A stretch of DNA of 64,000 bases from Lachnospiraceae bacterium. Its GTDB lineage: Bacteria; Bacillota; Clostridia; Lachnospirales; Lachnospiraceae. Made by a program: the position numbers and the translations under genes. The notes under the pieces are model-generated. The model was not told where the DNA came from, ran no database searches, and saw only the letters and a program-made list of their open reading frames with translations. The stretch is taken from NCBI GenBank assembly GCA_015057005.1, contig SVFF01000001.1, positions 496,001 to 560,000 on the forward strand, written 5' to 3'. Positions 60,151 to 64,000 of this stretch are shown piece by piece; position 1 is the stretch's first letter; every line of letters starts with the position of its first letter.

Positions 60151-60499
60151 CGCCCGGGGCTTCTCGAAAGTTTTCATTGCTACCGGTTATTCTGATCTGA
60201 GAAAAGGGATTGACGGTCTGGCTAACATCATCCGCTGCCAGTTCGATCTGGATCCCTTTCAAAAAGACATCCTGTTCTTATTCTGCGGCGGACGTACCGA
60301 CCGTTTAAAAGGATTGGTCTGGGAAGGCGATGGGTTCCTGCTTCTCTATAAAAGACTGAATGTGGGCCGTTTCAGCTGGCCACGTACACCGGCCGAAGCA
60401 ATGGAAATCACACCGGAACAATACGGGATGCTGATGCAGGGACTGGAGATTGTAGCCAAGAAACCGATCACCGAGACACATCCCACAAAACTTTGCTGA
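60140..60499 (+). CDS. tnpB: IS66 accessory protein TnpB
   Basis: 119 residues with FIATGYSDLRKGIDGLANIIR and DILFLFCGGRTDRLKGLVWEGDGFLLLYKRL, the OrfB signature. Full-length. Expressed by coupling with tnpA. Confidence 0.95.
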   Translation: MLNDARGFSKVFIATGYSDLRKGIDGLANIIRCQFDLDPFQKDILFLFCGGRTDRLKGLVWEGDGFLLLYKRLNVGRFSWPRTPAEAMEITPEQYGMLMQGLEIVAKKPITETHPTKLC

Positions 60500-60786
60500 G
60501 TTTTGTGCAAAACAGAGAAAATAAAAAATCGTTTTTCCCTGTGTATGATCACTAAGGCCATTCTTATCCACAGATATCCTGAAGGCGGGATCCTTCATAC
60601 GTAATACTTCTACGGGGTCCCTCCGGCCGGTGGATAACCAATCACAAAACTTGAAAAAATCTAAGTTTTTCTTGGTTTTAGGACCTGATCTTTTTTAGTA
60701 AAAATGCCGAAGACCGATCTTATCCGGATTGGATATTTTCCGAAACTTATTGTATAATAGTGCAAGAACGTAACGGAGGGATCAGC

Positions 60787-62394
60787 ATGGCAAAGTACAC
60801 AGAAGAACAACTGAATACATGTAGTAAAGAGATGCTGATCACTCTGCTCCTTTCCATGCAGGACCAGATGGAACAGCTGAACCAGAACTTCGAAAAGCTT
60901 GTGGAGCAGCTGGCTTCCGCAAATAACCAGCGTTATGGTCGATCATCTGAAAAACTGTCCGTCATTGATGGCCAGTTATCTATGGATGATCTGATCTTCA
61001 ATGAGGCAGAGGCCCTGACGGATACCACATACGTCATTGAACCGACGGAAGAACAGGTCCTTCCGAAGAGAACACCAAGACCTTCCGGAAAGCGCGAATC
61101 GGATCTGAAAGACCTTCCTGTGGAGGTGATCTCCCATGCGATGTCCGAAGAACAGCTCACCGCTATCTTCGGCCCCAATAGATGGAAACAGCTTCCTGAT
61201 GAAGTTTTTAAGCGTGTAAAGGTCCGGCCGGCGGTCTATACCGTTGAAGAACACCATGTGGCAGTCTATGCCGGAAAGGATAATCAGACGATCGTAAAGG
61301 CAGAACGTCCCAAAAGTCTGCTCCGCAACAGCCTGGTGACACCATCTCTTGGTGCCAGTATCATGAATGCCAAGTATACAAATGGTCTGCCCCTTTACCG
61401 TATCAGCCAGGAATTCCAACGCAATGACATCCATATTTCCCGGCAGGTAATGGCCAACTGGATGATCCAGCTTGCCGACCGTTATCTGGGGATTGTGTAT
61501 GACAGGCTTCATGAACAACTTCTGGGATATCATGTCCTGCAGGCAGATGAGACCCCTGTGAAAGTATCCAAAGACGGACGTCCGGCAAACAGCCAGAGTT
61601 ACATGTGGGTCTACAGGACCGGTAAGTATTATAAAAAGACACCGATCATTCTGTATGATTACCAAAAGACCAGAAAGGCTGATCATCCGGAACGGTTCCT
61701 GAAAGGATTCGAAGGTCTTGTGGTAAAGGATTCTTATTCAGCATACGGGAAACTGGACCGCGAATCCGAAGAGCTTTCTTTCACAGCATGCTGGGCTCAT
61801 GCAAGGCGCCGCTACTCGGATGCCTTAAAAGCTCTGCCGAAGGGCAAGAAAGATGCTGCCGCAAAACAGACAGTGGCATACGAGGCTCTGACCCGGATCG
61901 CAGCGATATATCATCTGGATAACGCGCTGGCTGAACTGGAACCGGAAGAACGGCTGCACAAAAGGAAGCTTATGATCGAACCTCTGGTAGAGGCTTATTT
62001 CGCGTGGTTAAAGAAAATCAAGCTGGAGAACACGCTGGTTTCAGGTAAAACACTGGAAGGAATCAACTACAGCGTGAATCACGAAAAAGCACTCCGCATG
62101 TTTCTGGAGGATGGAGAAGTTCCGTTGGACAATAATGCCACAGAAGGTGCGCTGAGAAGTTTCTGTCTTCATAAGCATACCTGGAAACTCATCGACACCA
62201 TTGATGGAGCGAAATCCAGTGCGATCATTTACAGCATCATTGAGACTGCAAAAGCGAATCACCTGCTTCCGATCCGTTATCTGGAGTACCTTCTGGAGAC
62301 TCTGATGGAACATCAGGACGACACCGATCGAAGATTTATCGATGATCTGCTTCCATGGTCTCCCAAACTACCGGACACTTGCCGGGTAAAATAA
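60787..62394 (+). CDS. tnpC: IS66 transposase TnpC
   Basis: About 535 residues from the ATG at 60787, which follows GGAGGG by 6 bases; the frame reaches 60760 without a better start. An N-terminal coiled coil (MLITLLLSMQDQMEQLNQNFEKLVEQ), a zinc-ribbon-like central part, and the DDE catalytic residues in LQADETPVKV, VVKDSYSAYGKL and NATEGALRSF. It catalyses cut-and-paste or replicative movement. Appears intact. Confidence 0.95.
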   Translation: MAKYTEEQLNTCSKEMLITLLLSMQDQMEQLNQNFEKLVEQLASANNQRYGRSSEKLSVIDGQLSMDDLIFNEAEALTDTTYVIEPTEEQVLPKRTPRPSGKRESDLKDLPVEVISHAMSEEQLTAIFGPNRWKQLPDEVFKRVKVRPAVYTVEEHHVAVYAGKDNQTIVKAERPKSLLRNSLVTPSLGASIMNAKYTNGLPLYRISQEFQRNDIHISRQVMANWMIQLADRYLGIVYDRLHEQLLGYHVLQADETPVKVSKDGRPANSQSYMWVYRTGKYYKKTPIILYDYQKTRKADHPERFLKGFEGLVVKDSYSAYGKLDRESEELSFTACWAHARRRYSDALKALPKGKKDAAAKQTVAYEALTRIAAIYHLDNALAELEPEERLHKRKLMIEPLVEAYFAWLKKIKLENTLVSGKTLEGINYSVNHEKALRMFLEDGEVPLDNNATEGALRSFCLHKHTWKLIDTIDGAKSSAIIYSIIETAKANHLLPIRYLEYLLETLMEHQDDTDRRFIDDLLPWSPKLPDTCRVK

Positions 62395-62502
62395 ATAGGA
62401 TTACTTGGCCACCAGCGATGGTGGCCTTTAAAAGCTACGGTACTTATGATTTACCGTATACTATGATTTACCGTATACCCGGTGTGTGTGGTGATTTACC
62501 CA

Positions 62503-62558
62503 TAAAAAATCCCCCTTAAGTAGATTTTGGTTATTTACCTTGTCTACTTAAGAGGGAT
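62503..62558 (-). terminator. terminator of the SGNH/YfaP-like gene
   Basis: ATCCCCCTTAAGTAGA pairs with TCTACTTAAGAGGGAT with one mismatch and is followed on the minus strand by TTTTTT. It is 97 bases past the stop at 62655. Confidence 0.8.
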
Positions 62559-62654
62559 CATATCAACACCTTCGCCGCCTATATTTGTGTTTCAACATAC
62601 ACTTCTATCTACGTTCTATTCTTTTGAACTTCACACTATTTAAAACAGCTCCTA

Positions 62655-64000
62655 CTAATTTGCATATTGAATATCTGCACTACTTGTAATAGTATTCTTA
62701 ATTATCAATTCTCCATTCAAAATTGCAAATACATTCCAATAATCCTCACTGCCCAAATCTGTAGGAACATTAAATGTCGCAACAAGGTTCTCTCCTTGAT
62801 ACACCTTTACTTGCGCTTCAGATGTTGCAACAGTACCAGAACCAGCATAACGATAAATGTAATAATAATATGGTGTTGCTGTTGTTGTAGTCAAGGTAAT
62901 CGTTTCTGGTCCATAACTGGTTGTATCATCAACATCCAAATTACATACTTCGATATCCCCATCATAACAATATTTCTCCCTATAATATACATGGAAATGA
63001 TTTCCATTTGTCATTGTTCCCTCCATATGGGAATCTAAATCATTTGGATTTTGTCCCCATGTAAGTACAATTCTAAAATTATTTCCAGATATTATTGGTG
63101 TAATTGTTCCATTTTGCAAATCACTATTTTCTTTCTGTACAATAATATTGAACGATGTAGAAATAAAACCTTGTCTTTCAGCATATACAGTATAATTTCC
63201 TAACGGTAATGTTAACGAATAGCGTCCGTCTGCTTCAGTTACTGTCGAGGCCAATATGTCGCCTTGTTCCATATTATTCCAGCCCTTACGCACGCTCAAT
63301 GCTACCCCTTCAACTCCCATTCCAGTCATTGCGTTATTTATTATTCCTGTAACAGTACCGCTTTCTTCTTCAGATCCTGCTACCATCAAAAATGTCTCCA
63401 TATAAACATTATTATTATATGTAACATCCGCATATGCTGTAAATGGAATATATCCTGGCGCATTTATTTCTACACGATAATTGCCTTCAGGAAGTGTCAA
63501 ATTATAATTACCCGTCATACTTGCAGAAGCAGAAAGATATAAACTATCATTCCTATATATTGAAATATTTGCATCGGCAACAGGAGTAACTCGATCTGAA
63601 GCCATACAAATTTTTCCAGAAAGTGTGCCGACTTTTTTATTATTCTCTATTTCCTGAATTTTTGCATTAACACAACGTGCATATGCTTTAGCGCCCTCCT
63701 CATTTGGATGTATCGAATATGCACTAGCAACAGACAGGCAATCTATATCTTGGTCTCTAGCACCTAATATTATCTCATTTATCCATGGTTCTTCTGTATA
63801 CGCTTGGTGGCCACCGTCTTTATTGAATTCTTCTTCAACATCAACAAAATGAATATTCATCCCTGCTTCTGCGCATTCACTAACAAGCTCTTCCAATAAT
63901 TCGTTAAACTTTGTAACATTCGTATTTACTGTTACTGCTTCTTCTTGACTAATAACAGCTCCTTTTCCGTTTTTTTCAAGTAATTGAGGGTATCCTGCAA
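62655..64000 (-). CDS. SGNH/GDSL-like hydrolase with carboxypeptidase-regulatory and YfaP-like domains (5' end outside)
   Basis: About 448 residues are seen; the frame is open at the right edge. The part near the edge is the end of an SGNH hydrolase (INIHFVDVEEEF and YSIHPNEEGAKAYA, with the Asp/His of the triad). It is followed by two beta-sandwich repeats of carboxypeptidase-regulatory type (ISIYRNDSLYLSAS...GNYRVEINAPGYIPF, and a second around GVALSVRKGW), and by a YfaP/DUF2135-like end (IVLTWGQNPNDLDSHMEG). Probably secreted or surface-attached and acting on acetylated glycans. Start, signal peptide and the catalytic Ser lie beyond the window. Confidence 0.75.
   Translation of the reverse strand, partial: AGYPQLLEKNGKGAVISQEEAVTVNTNVTKFNELLEELVSECAEAGMNIHFVDVEEEFNKDGGHQAYTEEPWINEIILGARDQDIDCLSVASAYSIHPNEEGAKAYARCVNAKIQEIENNKKVGTLSGKICMASDRVTPVADANISIYRNDSLYLSASASMTGNYNLTLPEGNYRVEINAPGYIPFTAYADVTYNNNVYMETFLMVAGSEEESGTVTGIINNAMTGMGVEGVALSVRKGWNNMEQGDILASTVTEADGRYSLTLPLGNYTVYAERQGFISTSFNIIVQKENSDLQNGTITPIISGNNFRIVLTWGQNPNDLDSHMEGTMTNGNHFHVYYREKYCYDGDIEVCNLDVDDTTSYGPETITLTTTTATPYYYYIYRYAGSGTVATSEAQVKVYQGENLVATFNVPTDLGSEDYWNVFAILNGELIIKNTITSSADIQYAN

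Larger units (their letters stand above)
59690..62461 (+). mobile_element. IS66-family insertion sequence, complete gene set
   Basis: Left end GTAAACGGTAAATAACTCG, right end (as reverse complement) GTATACGGTAAATCATAAG. The three genes tnpA, tnpB and tnpC are in IS66 order. The outermost 17 bases of the right end (62445-62461) are repeated directly at 62462-62478. The 8 bases outside each end (TGACACTA; CCGGTGTG or TATGATTT) do not match, so no target duplication is visible. From 60500 to 60786 no gene is seen. Confidence 0.9.

Overview
The window looks like a chromosome segment of a gut-type Firmicute in or near the family Lachnospiraceae (Clostridium cluster XIVa). This is inferred from anaerobic glycyl-radical metabolism (pyruvate formate-lyase and its activase), CwlD and a GH18 cortex-lytic-type enzyme (spore former), MecA, a c-di-AMP phosphodiesterase (GdpP), fucose catabolism and strong AGGAGG ribosome binding sites. 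No tRNA, rRNA or CRISPR array was seen.

Layout. 1-3.6 kb: end of a prepilin peptidase gene, then pilB and pilC of a type IV pilus or competence-type machine. 3.6-6.8 kb: two long tandem-repeat arrays sharing the motif CCGATAG around a DUF937 protein and a PD-(D/E)XK-like protein. 6.8-11.3 kb: a membrane GT-C-like protein and a Lon-type protease. 11.3-13.1 kb: a decayed YhcG-type nuclease gene and a GMP synthase lacking the amidotransferase domain. 13.2-20 kb: fucose block (fucU, fucI, a divergent AraC regulator, a GH2 glycosidase) with short tandem repeats. 20-25.6 kb: cwlD, an AraC regulator, a URO-D family protein and a GH18 protein; the last two converge on a very long inverted repeat. 26.2-32 kb: mecA, a DUF1858 gene, a pyruvate formate-lyase locus, ferredoxin and a MerR-type regulator. 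32.4-36.4 kb: gdpP-rplI-dnaB, a conserved chromosomal operon.

36.6 to at least 59.7 kb is an AT-richer integrated element on the evidence of its genes: tyrosine integrase, excisionase-like protein, HerA/FtsK-like ATPase with two unknown partners, XRE repressors, serine recombinase, a large metallophosphoesterase, RecT with a YqaJ exonuclease and a DUF932 protein, a soluble FtsH-like AAA protease, a membrane protein with an L7/L12-like tail, two mini-mobilisation modules, a macrodomain protein and many small unknown genes. An IS66 element (59.7-62.5 kb) follows, then the 3' part of an SGNH hydrolase with carboxypeptidase-regulatory-like repeats and a YfaP/DUF2135-like end. The right end of the element was not found.

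The most striking points are: (1) a split pyruvate formate-lyase, with the glycyl-radical domain encoded as its own 80-residue protein and, between the two parts, a small protein that shares the start of that domain but carries a cysteine motif where the radical loop should be; (2) two copies of a three-part mobilisation arrangement (ribbon-helix-helix gene, 8-nt overlap, very short relaxase-like gene), one with the HxH metal motif and one without; (3) a soluble FtsH-like protease and other unusual proteins in the mobile element; (4) long inverted repeats (349-525 and 22893-23355) that share a loop motif.
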